NCBI RefSeq assembly: GCF_008831285.2
Contig: NC_045141.1
Coordinates: 19,464,848 to 19,528,847 of the forward strand
Length of the DNA: 64,000 nt
Source of the DNA: Nymphaea colorata
Taxonomy: Eukaryota > Streptophyta > Magnoliopsida > Nymphaeales > Nymphaeaceae
Direction of reading: 5' to 3'
Shown one piece after another: positions 26,642 to 40,875 of this stretch. The notes below the pieces were generated by a model. It saw nothing but the letters and a program-made list of their open reading frames with translations, ran no database searches and was not told where the DNA came from. Position 1 is the first letter of the stretch. Each line of letters opens with the position of its first letter. The translations under genes were made by a program, and so were the position numbers.

Positions 26642-29215
26642 AGCAGCTTCTCATACATTTCTTTGATGTTGAGGTCCTCTTTCCTGCCTTCTCTCCCCAG
26701 CTGAACTTTCAACGACTTGCCAATTCGACCAACTGGTACATTCTACTCCTCGAAATGATCAACTCTTGAGAAAGGATGAAGAAGCTGCTAAGCACCAGTA
26801 TCTCTTGACCATTTCTTGTTGACTTGAGCCAAGATATTATTGTTGATATATTGCCGTCAGTGTCACCCTTTATTATATTATTATTATTATTACTATTATA
26901 TTATTGTTGTTGGAGCTGGTGGTGGTATTTTATATTCTCTTTTTGTTTTTTAAGTCATGAATATTGATAATGTGCATTGACCGATTCAGCTCCAACGTCT
27001 GGTTGGTTGTTTATTTAAGAAAATAAAGTAACAAAACGTATTTTTAAAGTTTTTCTTAACGGATGCTTCATAAAAAACTGACATACGCAACTATTTTATT
27101 TTTTATATTGATGTATTTTTTTTTGTCACGTTGATACGTCAACGTACATATGATGGTTAGCATGTTCTTGAATCGACCAAATTCCGAAGCGTATGTGCGC
27201 CTCCAGCAAATGTCTTTAAAGGGAAAAAAAAAAAAAACGATGGGTCTCAATAATATAACTTCGGTACAGAACGGCCTCTTTATTACTGGATGAAATAAAT
27301 ATCCGGATTTTTAAATAATGAAATGTAGATTCAAAGTTGGATTTGGATAGTGTTGATCTCTTATGATCGAGATCCGACTGCTTGGATTTTCCGGATCTAA
27401 GCGAATTAACTATCCGAACTCCATCCGATCCGAGGTGAATCAGGTAAAAAATCGGACCCTTCTTAGAGGATATTCTTTCAAATTATTGCACCCGCGATTA
27501 AAAGAATAATAATAAATCGACAACTTTTAGTCGCCAAAATGTGATTTTCTTAAAGTCGTTGTGCGAGTCCCGAAAGACATTTTTTTAATAACAAAGATCC
27601 AAACTTGGAAGCTGGCTTAAATTCTTCAACTGTGTCCACGTAAGACCGTATCACTTTCAGAAGTATACAATTTTAAATCTCCGTTCATGACTTTGTACTT
27701 TCTCTCAATACCTGTTCACTTTCTTTCCTCTGTTTCTCTTCCTCCCTCTTTTTAATAGATGAGCAATATCATAACTAAAAAGCCATGGTTAAGGGGCACT
27801 AACATTTAAAAAGAAAAAAGAAATCTTAAATTTGAGGGAAGCTAATACATAATACATTGAGTGGGTTTATGGGGGCAACTGCCCACACGTAAGTCTGCCA
27901 CTACAAATAGGTTGAATGAAAGTAAGGTGCACCGTTATTAGTTTGTGCCAACAGATATATTGCAGATAACGTTAGACTTATGAGAGGAGGGAGGGGGGCT
28001 TGCTTGGGCCATGGCCACACCCTAGCGAATTGAAAAAAAAAAATTACATTGAAAAAATTTTAAGTTGGGTCCTACATTGTTTGAATTCTGTTTGAATTTG
28101 GGTTCAGTTTAGCTATACTCAGATCCAGAAGTTAGACTGTTTGGCTCAGCTTTAAGAAAAAATCCTGACTCCGCCCCTGGTTAGACCTCCTTCAACTTGA
28201 AAGTCTTTCAAGTCTACATCTAGCGGGCATGATGAATTATTATTGCCATATAGTAACTATAGGCTTCAGAATCGGACTTAAAGGAATTTTTCATTAAATG
28301 GACACCAATTGTTTCAGTTTTAGATTACGCGACATAAGAGCGGCGCTATTAAGGAAAACGAACTTAGCTCATGAGAGCTAAAATATAATTTTTTAAATTT
28401 GTTTATATAAACTAAATAAAATTCTTTTTAACTAGATTTTTTTTTTTTTTTGAAAATTTGAAGGGAGCCCATGGCCATGCTGCCCTTGGCTCCACCCTTG
28501 ATAGGATTTTGTTTTCAATATGCAAGTTGAGGTTAGGCAGACAAGTGTCAATTTATGTCAACCATCAAATCATAGGCGTTCAGTCATTGATTCGATTCGA
28601 TCCGGTTCGATTTGAATGCAAAGGGCTTTCCTAAAAGTACTTAGGCCGACATCTTGAAGTTCACTTTAACATCTAAAAGTATAGATGTTGAACCTTTGAA
28701 ATCCATCCAGTACTTGTTTATCGAAATTTCACCGCTCTTGTCCATTTGCGACCTCCTAGTTGATACTCATTAGGGTTCAGGGTTGCTTCGGCTTTAATAT
28801 GGGACAAATATTCATAGAAACCAAACCAATACTAGGCCGCCCAACCTATTCACTAGTCCAATCAGCTACGCCGAACCCCTTTAAGTAACTAGGTCTCAGC
28901 GGAGCCTCGTCGACAGGAAATCAAACAATTCAAATGGATAAGGTCATCTCTCTAGGTAACCAAAACTTTATATGATCTTGTTAGATCCAGATGTATAATT
29001 AAATCCAATCCAATGTAAAGATAGAAATTAATTTCGTCGGTTCTAAGCATCCGTCCAACTTGCCACGCTAGCGGATAATATTCCTGATGACGATAATATG
29101 CATCTCGAAACTTTTTAAAACTTCAAAAGTTATTCCATCAATGATCGAGAAAGCAAGATGTAATGTCAAAATCCACCTAATTCATGAGCAATCAGCCACC
29201 GAACTTGGTTGTCAA

Positions 29216-29217
<2 letters not shown>

Positions 29218-29278
<61 letters not shown>
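29218..29278. repeat. (TA)n microsatellite
   Basis: About 30 uninterrupted TA units. Confidence 0.93.
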
Positions 29279-29279
<1 letters not shown>

Positions 29280-29960
29280 CCAAATTATGCCTATGTTTGA
29301 ACTCTTACTTTCTGCTACTTAAATTGGACACAAGAAAGGCTCTTGACTTTAAAATTTTTTAAAACATGGATGCTCTTTCAATATGAGCACCAGTTAGGTC
29401 CTCCTTGTCAAAATTTCCGCTAATCATGGGAAGGGTAGGAAAATAATATTTTTTCTAAATACCACCAAAAATTTAATCATTAACGACGAAAGCCTCCCAT
29501 TTTCTCAAAATTTTAATATATTTGATTTTTTTTTTTTATAAAACTGCTGAGTTAAAGTCTTGCGAAAAACATGTTGTATGTTATGGTCCATACAAGAGGC
29601 ATCTGTCGTAATCTGAAAATGACTGAAAATACTCTTATTTATTAAATAATGACTCCTCTCTTTATAAAAGTAAAGGTGGAATTAAAAAAATCACTTTATA
29701 AAATAATTAAAATGTTAATTAAATTTAAAGGTTGTTTGGTAGAAAAAACACTTGAGGGTGTTAGAAGGTTGTCTCTGATATTGTTGATAAAAGGTTGGTG
29801 TCCAGATGTAACTTCTTTCCTTCAACTTCAAACCAGCGGAAAAGATTTTCAAATGGTGGATGTAAATTTCTGCTTATTGCAAAAAAGGACAGTATCGGTG
29901 CTGAAAATAGAAAAAGAAAAGAAGAAAAGGGGTCCCATTTCGTTCCATTTCAGCCTCGTT

Positions 29961-30271
29961 CTGCTTGGCTTCGTGGGTTGACTTGGACGCTTCCACCACG
30001 ACTTCTTCCTCAACTTCCCTCCTCCCACCTCCTCCTTTCCTTTCAATCTTCCCCACACGCACAGACAAGAAAGAGATTGATGGCCTCTTGAACTTAAGGG
30101 ATGCAAACGGAAAGATTCCGGCGACCGAGGTCCTCTGTTTAGAACCGAAGCCGGAAAGCCGAGAGGAGGACGACTGTAGGAGAGATAGCGAAGGAAAATC
30201 GAGGCGACTCTGGCGATCGGAGAAGGAGAGAGTTAGGCGTTGCGAGTGCGGGCAGCGAGAGGAGGAATCGA
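29961..30271 (+). promoter_or_regulatory. leader of gene B with two short upstream ORFs
   Basis: A pyrimidine-rich stretch (about 29985-30060) is followed by a GC-rich leader. Two ATGs precede the main start at 30272. ATG at 30080 opens a 3-codon ORF (M-A-S-stop, to 30091). ATG at 30101 opens a 13-codon ORF ending at 30142. Neither overlaps the main frame. They would be expected to lower translation of gene B if transcription starts upstream of 30080. Confidence 0.45.
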
Positions 30272-33200
30272 ATGGGAGAAAACAGGGAGATCGCCGGCGG
30301 GCCGCCGTCCGATCAACCCGAACGAGTCTACGTCGCCCTCGGGAAGTGCTTCAAGAAGAACGTGAAGAACCTGAAGTGGAGCATCCGCAATTTCCCCGAC
30401 GGGACGATCGTGATTTTGCACGTTCATGATCCTCAGGAGAGGCCCGCCGCCCCTCGTAAGTTCCCCTCACTCCCTAATCTATAGTTCTTCGTAAAAGATC
30501 TTATCCGACATTGTCCTCTTGAAAGTTCCGATTCAATTCCCTGTTTTTTTTCCCGATATATCTCGTTTTCTACGGATTCTCTTGCTTCAGTTTATCCATC
30601 CGAATGAGTTCGTGAAAGATGAAAACTACGGTCAGGAGGAATCCGGCTTTCCTTTTCTACGATTCGCTTCAGGCTTTGGATTAATTTCTTGTTCATACTG
30701 CTTCCACAATCACATCGATGCAATATTTTTTCAAACACTCGGGGCCGCAAGGAATCTCACCTTCCTTCTTCTCAAATTCAATTCAAGCTTTGAGCCAGTT
30801 TCCTACTTCAAGCTCATTCTCCAACCCTAATCCAATCCATGAAATATCGATTCCGTTCATCGGTCGACGCATGGACGCTATGAGCCTATTATTTTCTTCA
30901 ATAGTTGCCAAAAGTTTCCGTGGTCTCAAATTTTTCGTTCTTGGATGATTGGACTCAATTTCCTATGTTGAAGACTTTTGAAGCGACGATGAAACTCCGA
31001 GTAAGTAGAAATTTTCCGATTCAAGTGAATAGATGTTGACCTTCTGTGGTTAAAACGTTCATGGAGCACGCAGGTCGCGGGGATGGGGGATGAGGGTGTG
31101 CAATTGGATCCGGGTCTGATTGGTTTGCATTTAGATTCAGATCCAGGTGACCGAACCCAACCCTCGTACCATGCTCGTCTGACGGACCAGACAATAGACA
31201 TGGATGGGCGTCCCCTTTCTGGAGCGCTCAGTTCATATTGGGATATAATTATCCAGAGCAGATGGTGGATTATATAAATCCGGAAAAAGAAAGAAGAGTC
31301 CGGACTTAATAATATAGGGATTTCTTTTACGGAATTTGGATTCACATTTTATACGAATTAGTTACCGTTGGATGTGCTTCTCACACTGTTGTGGCACTGC
31401 ATGTGAGTTTTGGACCCACAATCAACGGTCTTGCGGCTTGGGATTTGGAGCTGATTCTGAATAATCTCAGATCCGTATTTGCAGATATGACATGAAGCAT
31501 GATTCTTTTGTTCGAACCACCTAGATGGGAGTAGGAACCCGACAGATCGGACCACCTAGCCGTTTGGATCTACATGGACGATCATTTAGAAGTTAGAACC
31601 GAATAATTAAATGTTCAAGCCATCTAAGAAATGACAAACCCGGATGAGGGCCATCCTTTTGGTGTTTGGTGGGTGGGGCACGGATGCAAGGAAAATAGTT
31701 AACTTTATCATTGCGGGAGTCCAGAGAAAATGATTTACTAGTGTTTCTGTTACCACAAACGCCCCAGCAAACATATGTTAGGAACACATTTTAGAGGCCA
31801 CAAATGTGCTCTGGAAGCACCAAATTGCTTCATAGAACTTACCACCTTGCTGTGCGAATTATGCACTCAGTTACATTTGAGATTTTCAATGACATTAAAA
31901 GCACAAGATCTTTACTTGACTGATTTTCCTAATCCAGGAAATGCATGTTAATTATCTCTCTCTCTCTCTCTCTCTCTTTTTAATTACGTATGGGTCTAAA
32001 ACCACCTGCTACCCCTCCCTTGCGCATCGGGAATGTGTCTCTACAGCTTTAGTTTTACGGCATGCTGATAGGGCCGATACTCCAGGTGTTGAAGTCGAGA
32101 CCTCTTGGTTTGAAGTACTTAAGTCAATTCACCTAGTGATTTTAAAAATCTAAATTTAGGGGCTTTTTAACACTTTGGACAAGATTAATCTATAAATCAT
32201 TATTTTTACCATTCTCTAATTTAGGATGCAACATCAAGCATAACTTCATATGCGAATATGTACTTTTACAAAATACATCTGCGAGGTGTAATTAGCATTG
32301 GAGAAGAAAAATAATCAACCTACCATTCCGTCCATGGACTCGGTATAAGGAAGAGAGACAGAAAGTATTGTTCTTGTTTGCTACATAAATATGTTGCTTC
32401 GATTATTATTGGCGTGGTGGCATCTGGACTGAAATATTCTCTCTCTGTTTTTTTTTTTTTTCCTTTAGTCGGAGGGAAGTTGTATCGTTCGATATTTAAA
32501 TCACGTGAAGCAGACGCCCCTAAACAGAGGAGTCAAGAAGAGATGGCGAAAGTCATTCAGCAGTATTTAAACCTCTGTGCCACAGAAAAGGTAAGTGAAG
32601 CCCTGTTTTCTATGATTTCGGATGTCTCATCTCACCTGCCTCATTGGCCATTGTTCGTGATACTCATTGCAGTCTCGCTCCCATATTTATTTAGTAAATA
32701 GTTAGCCACATTCATAGATGATCAATTTAGAAAATTTAGAGCGATATTAGGAAAGTTGATTAGAAACTTACGGAAATGCATGAGAAGCATAGGTAAAATT
32801 GCGAATCATATTTTTAGCATGAGAAAGCGTCAAAGCTACATTAGATCATCATGCTTCCGAGTGGATATAATATGACTGAATCCCAGGCACTTATTGGTAC
32901 TTTCTTTGGCTGTTGATGGTCTCATGATAAAAGCCTGAACTTCAGACTCAAACTTGCAGCTGAGCCCGAGTCTTGAGGAGAACATTTATTGTCTTGATTG
33001 CTCGATTCCGAGTTTTGTCACTTATCTGCCAGTACTGTAACCTTAAGAGGGCGTGATAAGTTGCTGCTTTTACAGATTAAAGCGGACAAACTAGTCATAG
33101 AAGCAGAGAGTGTGGAGAGGGGCATCTTGGCCTTGGTTGCGCAACATGATATCCGGAAACTTGTCATGGGAGCTGCTTCGGACACCAAATATGATCGGTA

Positions 33201-36200
33201 AGAGCCAGTTCGACCTTTTTCATTTAAATATTTTAGTGCATAGTACAGCAATTAGCAAAGGATGACCAATAGAAGTCAGGTGTAGGTTGCAATATTTGAG
33301 TTGAGCCCTCACGGGCACTTAAGCAGGATTACAATCAGATCATATGCCTTCATGTCCAATCACAGATTTGTCAAGGCCACTATATTCCAATGTAAAAATT
33401 CCTAAAATAAATTACTTTACCATGTATTATTATATCTCAAAGTGGGAAGAAATTACTATCCGGCACACGGCAAAGGGCATTACCATTGGTTTATAGTGCT
33501 ACGAGGGTTGAGGTGTATTTAATAATGATTATAGTCCTTTTAGCAACGAATTATTTAAATTTTAGCCATATGATAACTTGACTTTCCATCTAGATGTATT
33601 TACTTGTCTCAAAGAACAACAACATCGTGCAATTACTAACTTCATGCTTTAGTTCAATAATATAGGTACAACACAGCATATAGTTCTTCTCGAAGGTCCT
33701 GATCCATTGTTCTCTTGAATGCAAACCCTGGTTAGAATAATAATGTGTAACATGTCATGAAGCCAAACGTCAAGCATTAGCCAAGGTCCCTTATAATTTT
33801 ATCGTTTTGACTCACTAGACCCATTTCTGCATTAGTGCGTGTCATATTGAATAACACATGGCCAACCTAATGAATCCAATCGTGCTAGAAAGCCTGTATG
33901 TTGGCATGTCTAAAGGAAGAATTTCATTTAAGGTCGACATTTTGGCCATAATCTTCAAAATGGGCCTAACGTTTTTTGTTTTATTTTTTTTTATACATGT
34001 CCATATTTTGCTGACAACTGCCAATTTGAGGTTCACCTTCAGTGAGAACATTTAACCTGAGATAAATGACGAAAACATTCTTTCTTTTCTACTTTGCCAT
34101 CAAACAAAAATGAACAAATACTTTCAAAACTGAAAGGTGAATATACTTAACAAAACATAATTTCAGACGCTTCAAAATGACAAACTGAAACCTTGAGGCT
34201 CTTTCACAGTTACCGACAAAAATTGAAGACCTCTGAGCGTGTTTTGAAATGTGATGTCCATCATTAAGATTATGCTACGGATATGGAACTGAGCTTTTAA
34301 ATGAAATTAATTGTTGAAATTGAAACAACAAAAGGCTGTTAAGATGAAAATCCATAGAGTACACATACTCCCAAAGGCGTACTGAAATTTCTTGAAAATT
34401 TGCTCAAGAGCCAGCAATTAATAAGAATTTGTGCCCCAAACACTATATCATGACTTGAATGGGAGTCTGCGTAGGGATAAATTAGTTTGTGTTGAACGTT
34501 GATACTGTTTAAACTATGTGAAAGCTAATCGGGATAATTAATGGCGAATATTTTGATTCGCTTGAAAAAATTAAAAAATTCTTCGGGATAGGGCGTTCCG
34601 AAAGTGGGCTTGCTGTGTAACCTTGATCCGGATGACTCTTGCCACAGGAAGATGAAAGCACCAACTTCAGAGAAAGCTCGCCATGTGAAGGCCTGTGCAC
34701 CTCCTCACTGCCAGATATGGTTCGTGTGCAATGGGAACCAAATCTGTACAAGGGAACCCTCCCCTCTCCACAAGATGCTCAGCGTTCCTTTGGTGCCATC
34801 AACCAATCCCTTCGTGGGTGAGGAAGATATTTGGCGGACGCCATCCTCCAATTTTCAGGTAGAACGGTCGGACGACCCTTCACAGTTAGCAGATAACGGC
34901 TTGGCAGCCGGCGCTCCCGCTAGGACATTGTCCCTGATAATAAATGGACAAGAAATGGCAGGAGACGATCCAGAAAATGATAGAGGATCTATTTCATTTC
35001 GTCAACTGGCAGAGGTAGGCACCAACTTTGTGATGTCTAAACTAATATGCAGAATGAAAAAGAAAATGGAAGTCATATGCAGATATGCTGAAACTGAGAA
35101 GAGAAGGTTAATAAAAACGTAGGCAATACCGGAGATACCTTAAGTTGTTTAGATAGTGTAGATTAACGTTTACCACTTGCAATCACTTGTTCATATGTGT
35201 GAATTAATGTCTTCGTGATTATTTGTCTCAACTACTCTCAATGGAAAAAAGAAAACTATATTCACTTCAAAGAAACTTCAAACAAAGAAGCTTTCTGTCC
35301 TCCATTTTGAGGAACGCCAACTTGTACTCAGGTCGTTCCTAAATAGACTACAATGGAGCACGACTTCTAGAATGATCTAAGAACAGTTCATTTGACGATA
35401 TATGCTTTCTGTACTCATGCATTGTCCTTTTCTCTAAGACATTCCCTTTTCACTTGAGAAAAGGCAAAACTTGGTGATAACTCATGGGCAGAGGAGCACA
35501 AAGATAGAAAGGCAGCGGAAGAGAAACAAAGGCTGTTGGAACTCTTGAAAGAGAAGGATGACAGAATTGCCCAGCTATCGAGAGAAAAGGCCGAACTTGA
35601 GACGGCGTTAGCTGAATCGGAGCGCATTCTGAAGCAAACCAACGAGCAGCTGCAAGCATCTCAATCTTCTAGGAGAGAGAGTCCTGCCGTTCCAAGTTTT
35701 GCTGAGTTTACGTTGGAGGAGTTGCAAGAGGCTACTCACACGTTTGATACAAGTTCACAAATTGGTAAAGGAGGATTTGGTGCTGTGTACAAGGGGAAGA
35801 TCCGCCACACCACAGTTGCCATCAAGAAACTGAACTCTGACAGCATTCAGGGAGCAACTGAGTTCCAACAAGAGGTAACTGTTTTATCCTCTGTAGCCTG
35901 CGCGCTACAATACAGGGGCAACAATTAATAGAAAATGAACAGAGAGTCGGAAGTTCTCTCAAATGCTTCACTTCCAATTTCTCTTATATGTGGCTTGGCT
36001 ATAGCATCCAACTTAGCATCTTAGGATTTCCTGTGTGGCCGTCTACATTGTCTTAAGGACCCCTACTTGTCTCACATATTCACATGTGCCAAGGCCTAGG
36101 TTTGTGTGCTTAACTAGATGCTTATCAGTCAGTTTTTTCCTAGTAAAGATGAGAGTGTTAAACTTTCCGTATATCCACAGCTTGTAGGAGGCCTAACCAC

Positions 36201-37381
36201 TTGCTAGCAAAAAGTATCGGGGCATGCGTGTGGTTCAGTTGAGGCTAAGGATTTACCAAAATATCCTCCTGTCTGTATTTCTACATGTTATGTTCTAGTC
36301 AGGATCATTCGATCCGTGAAATAGGGTGCATGGGCTCTAACCCGACCTTGTGAATCGCTTTCTCATGGTATGTCCTTTGATTTAACAAACTTGCAACATA
36401 AGATTTTCTCGTACTTCAGTGCCATAAAATTCTTTTCTTATGTGAATCATTTTCACATAAGCCTGAGAGAATGGTTCTCACGAGGTTGAAAGCAAATGTG
36501 CCACTTGAAGCTAAGAAGCACAAGTGTCTCAGCAGCTAAGGTCACCGGAAAGTCAACAATGGAAAACATGCATACAGCAGTAAACGCTACAGTATAAATG
36601 TTTACTGGATTTTTTGTGCCCTTTTGTCATGATATAATATTGATGGACTTTTATGTACTTGAGGAACATTTGTGGATTAAAGTACTAAAGCTACTATCTT
36701 TTGCAGGTAGATATTCTAACAAGAGTGAGACACCCAAATCTGATAACATTAATTGGTGCTTGCTCCCAAGCTGGCTGCCTTGTCTATGAATACCTACCCA
36801 ATGGCAGCTTGGAGGATCGACTTCTTCGAAGAAGCAGGACAGTTCCAACACCATCTCCACTTACATGGAAAGAAAGAGTCAGGATAGCTGGACAAATATA
36901 CTCAGCTCTTTTCTTCCTTCATTTTGCAAGGCCCTACACCATTGTCCATGGCGATCTAAAACCTGCCAACATCCTCCTTGATGCTAACCTCAACGCAAAG
37001 ATTGGTGATTTTGGCATATGTCGCCTCCTCCCTCATCAAGAATCTGCTGCCACAATATTTAGGCTTACTGATCCCAAGGGAACTTATGCATATGTAGATC
37101 CTCAGTTCATGGCGACCGGTGAATTGACGGCCAAATCGGATGTTTATGCATTTGGTGTCATCCTTTTGCAGTTACTGACTGCAAAACCCGGCTCTGGATT
37201 GGCGAATGAGGTTAAGAAGGTATTGTCTTCCAAGAAACTGCATGAGATTCTTGATCCAGCAGCAGGAAAGTGGCCATCCAAGGAGGCAGTGCAACTAGCT
37301 AACTTGGGATTGCACTGCTGTGAGCTGGAGAGGAAGAATCGGCCGGACTTGGAATCAGATGTATGGAAGGTGTTGCAATGA
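30272..37381 (+). CDS. gene B: UspA - coiled coil - protein kinase, no U-box
   Basis: Six exons: 30272-30455, 32469-32590, 33076-33197, 34648-35014, 35464-35874, 36707-37381; phases agree, 626 residues. Exons 1-3 are 184, 122 and 122 bases, identical to gene A, so A and B are paralogues. UspA domain about residues 18-145 (VYVALGKCFKKN... to KLVMGAASDTKYDR). Family segment CQIWFVCNGNQICT near 165. Coiled coil about 270-335. Kinase about 345-620: glycine loop IGKGGFGAVYKG, VAIK Lys 386, HGDLKPAN Asp 485 (non-RD), DFG 503, then SDVYAFGVILLQLLT. The catalytic set is complete. The frame stops right after VWKVLQ, where canonical family members read on to the U-box; no U-box remnant is visible downstream. 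Acceptor choice for exon 5 (35463/35464) is the only one in frame but is purine-rich. Intron 1 (2 kb) holds a CT microsatellite at about 31955-31978. Confidence 0.87.
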
Positions 37382-40300
37382 ATCGTGTAGTTCAGACAAT
37401 AGATGCTTTGTGTGTTAAATGCATGCCCCTTGTCCAAGACCTTGGTGAAAAGGTGATGCATAAGCTCTCCAACTACTGCATTAGATTATCTTTTATGATT
37501 GATTGCCACATTCAGACGATTGTATTCGTTGCATGTAACAACAGTTGTATTCTTTGGCTCTTCACTTCATCCTTTTCCCTGATATTACGAAGGAATTGCA
37601 GAACACCGAAGGCCCAGTCGCAGCAGCTGCTAGCTTCAAGAAAAGGAGAGCATATTAAATAAAGTAATTCACCTTGCTTCCCCATAGAGGCAGGTCGATG
37701 TGACAATCCCCTCGAAAAACTAGCCGATACGCGGCCGAATTAACCGATATATTAAAAAAAAATAACTTAAATTCCCAAGTTAAGTTCAATACTTATAGAT
37801 GCCTTGTCGTCCACATGCATTGTTTTTCAAAGTTTATAACAATACGAAATGGAAAGATTTATAACATATTGCTTGTAAATTGTAAGTTGCTTTAATTTGT
37901 CTACCCGTGTTGAGCCTTTGTCGTCCTATTTTTCCAAGCGACGAATATATCTTAAGAATAGCCAACTAATATCGTTACTAACACGGCTGCAAAACAATCA
38001 TTCCGCACCGAGTGGATGAAAGGCACCTTTTGTGAATGTTTGATGAATTGAGGCAGATTTATAAATACATTTTCTAGTACTTCATTGTTCTGACTAAACT
38101 TCACGACAAATTCATCATGAAACACTCAATGACACTGCCAAAAAACCCCACAAAACAGGTGAAGTTATTTCCTGCTGAAGAATTTACGTGTGAGAAGTTT
38201 TTCGCAAACATTTTCTTCTCAAACCCTTTTAGAAACATGGTTCCAGGTGTTCTCGGCTGATATCATTTAGGAACGTTCCATGAAAATACATGTTTTTTAA
38301 AAGGATAAAAAAAAATCAGTGGCTCGGATTTTTTTATGAAAATATAGTTTTTTATTTGGAATAATTGCAAAAATGAGCATTTCATTTTTCTTACTTTTTG
38401 CGTTTAATGAAAAGCTGTCATATAATCAGCACCGATTTTATGGAGAAATTTGGCTCAATGTGTACTGGAGGGCGATAATCATGCGTTAGATATATATTAT
38501 TTTTATCGGTAATATAGTTCTTTTTTAAACTATCCGAACATATAAAAATTCCAAAATAAAAAACTTGTCGTGTCATGACCTGTAAACAAGAATTTGGAAT
38601 GCGAAAAGATGGAACTTCCATTTTCAAATTAATCTTTAATTGAAATCAACCAAATATTTTTATGGTTATTTTTTTTATTTTGTGTCGTTAAAAATTGTTG
38701 TAAAAAATGTATTTAAAAACTGTTGTAAAAAATGTATTCCTTTGGCTAAAAACTGTGGTCAATTGGCGTTATAAATGCATGTTTTGTAATTATTTTTCAT
38801 TGCACAAAATTAAAAAAAATCATGGTGATATTCGGCTGATTTTAAATAATATATATTAATTAAAAGGCTTTCTGTTCTAAAACTTCTAAAAACGCAAGTA
38901 TTGGATTGTTTTTTTCTAATACATACAACTCAAATGCATTATTCTCATACTTCAGCATATACCTGTGGAATCATTTTAAAGAAAAAACCAAAATTGATAC
39001 GTGCCTAATTTTGGCACCAATGAGGACGGCCGAAGGCTTGGCCGAGAGCGCTAGAGCGAAGCCGACCAACAACGTGAGTAGCAGCTAGGCACGCTGATTA
39101 CCACCCTACAGACTTATGTCCTTGTTCTCTTGTGAGGTTAGTCTCGGCAGAGAGCGCCGAGAGAAGCAGCCGCATCATTGCGTGTGGGCGAGGATGTGCG
39201 CAAGCTCAAGAAGTGACCTGCAAGGTCTGACACTAGCACCTATGTGTGTAGGGCCAAGTGCACACGAGTGAGTTAAACCACACGACACCTTGACATGGTT
39301 CAAGATTCGATCCTTATAGAACCATTGGGCATTACTTATATGGCTGCAGTGGGAGGAGCGGGCGGTGCAGTTGAGGTCGAAAAAAGTGAGACAAGGTCCG
39401 AATCCATAGAGAGAGCGGGCGCAATCAGATCCATTGCAGGCGCCCTTTTTGTTTATATTTATTTACTCTTTTGTACCGTCTCGATTTGAGATGTGTTAGA
39501 ATCGTTTTACTTTAAGTTCTTTGTATAGTCTCTGGTTAAGAGCTAAGTGAATTGAGTCTCATGTATATAACCTTGTAATTATGGTTTTTGGGATTACGTT
39601 TGAATGAAGATTTGATTCCATTTGGATGTCGCTTTCTCTCTCTTCTTTTCCTCCTGAGCTTTGTCAATGGTGGTGGCCGGATTCTAGTCCGACGTTAACC
39701 GGCATGGCGGAGTTCTACCTACAGCCAACGGCCTCTTACTGATCTCTCTTCTTCTCCTAAAGTCACCCCTTCCATGGTCGATTGGATGATGATTTGAAGA
39801 TGACAGACGTTGTTGCTGGCAACCTCTCTATCTCAACCTCTCTATCTTCTCCAAGTCATGACGTTTTTCCGACAAGTAAGTTAGGTGATCCACGGTTCAA
39901 CTTTCCTTAACTACAAAAGGAAGTTAGAGGTCAGTTTCATTTCACGGAAAGGCTGCAGCGTAGGAACACGCCAGTAGATCTGGTGTTATATTTCTAACCC
40001 TGTTCCTGCAATAGAAGGAGAAGCGGTGGCAGACCACAAAGTTGAAATCCATTCGCCCTGCTGACCATGATCTTGGGTAAGATAGCGCCTAGGCAACGAG
40101 GTTCTATTAGAAATCGAAGCTACTAACCATTTTTTAAAAAATGAACCAAGTCCTTTCAAGTAATTTCCGCAAAAGATGATGGACCCCGGCAGAAAAATTC
40201 AACCGCCATTTTGGGAACCATGGACGATCGCTTTTCGGTAGATCAGTCCCTTGATTTCCCCTCCAGTGATCGTCTCCCTCTATCTCTCGCCTTGCTGATC

Positions 40301-40875
40301 TTGGCGACGGCGTTTCGACTTAGCTCAACGTCGAGCATCGGAGCGCCGTCCAGTTTCCCAGCAGCTGCCGCCTCTGCCGAGCGGAAGAAGAATCTAGCGA
40401 CCGCCTTTTCTGGCATTGCTCCATTGCCGAGCAGTGCTTCCTTTCCTCTTGGCACGCTCTCCGTCGATCGTGGTCAGCCTGTGAATCCTTCACTCGAGAC
40501 CTGAGCCTGGCCCTTCTGAAGCTCGCCGGAGCAAGGAGCGTCGTTATTGGTGGTGTTCCAGACTTTTCCTCCACCTGGTGGGTGTTTGTTGTTAATGGAC
40601 CTGCAGGAGTGACTTCTTTTTCGACCTTTACGCAGTCGTTCTGGAATCTCTGACCTCTAGGGTCTTGCTCGACGTCCTCGCTATAGCTAGATGTAGACTG
40701 CCTGTGGCATCGGGCTTGGACTGCCGACCGTTAATTGTCCTTGTGACTTTCTCCGTATTCTTTTTCTCTGGTTGAGGGCAACGACCATTGCCTCCTATCT
40801 CTCTGTCCGCTGTTGTGATCCGGTTCGTAAGAGATCGTTTTCCAGCGGTTGATTCTCTCAGTGATTAAGAAATTA
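37382..40875. other. intergenic DNA downstream of gene B
   Basis: No gene recognised and no U-box exon. 38408-38455 matches 16040-16090. 38690-38740 contains a short direct duplication of 'actgttgtaaaaaatgtatt'. 39300-39640 has a TATATAA box followed by T-rich sequence, which could be an LTR remnant, but no ends or primer-binding site can be fixed. 40155-40260 matches 16770-16870. 40210-40860 is GC-richer with an open frame lacking recognised domains. Confidence 0.45.

Larger units (their letters stand above)
24761..29960. other. intergenic DNA between genes A and B
   Basis: No gene recognised. Contents: no U-box coding remnant downstream of gene A; a candidate LTR at 26242-26641; a TTA/TTG-type microsatellite at 26871-26912; degenerate 'ggatccgg' words at 27.3-27.45 and 28.55-28.65 kb; AT blocks with 'agggagcccatggccatg...ggctccacc' at 27.99-28.15 and 28.37-28.50 kb that resemble blocks elsewhere in the window; and a (TA)n array at 29218-29278. 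Confidence 0.5.

Noticed and set aside
29965..30429. A 154-codon open frame overlapping the first exon of gene B
   Set aside because: It lies in another frame of the GC-rich leader and UspA exon, starts without a normal ATG, and is rich in Arg/Glu as expected of a shadow frame.
39300..39640. Possible second LTR (TATATAA box followed by a T-rich region)
   Set aside because: No TG...CA ends, primer-binding site or polyprotein frame could be located.
40211..40504. 97-codon plus-strand frame (MGTMDDRFSV...)
   Set aside because: Alanine/serine-rich with no recognised domain, no clear splice continuation, and part of its sequence recurs as a repeat at 16.8 kb.
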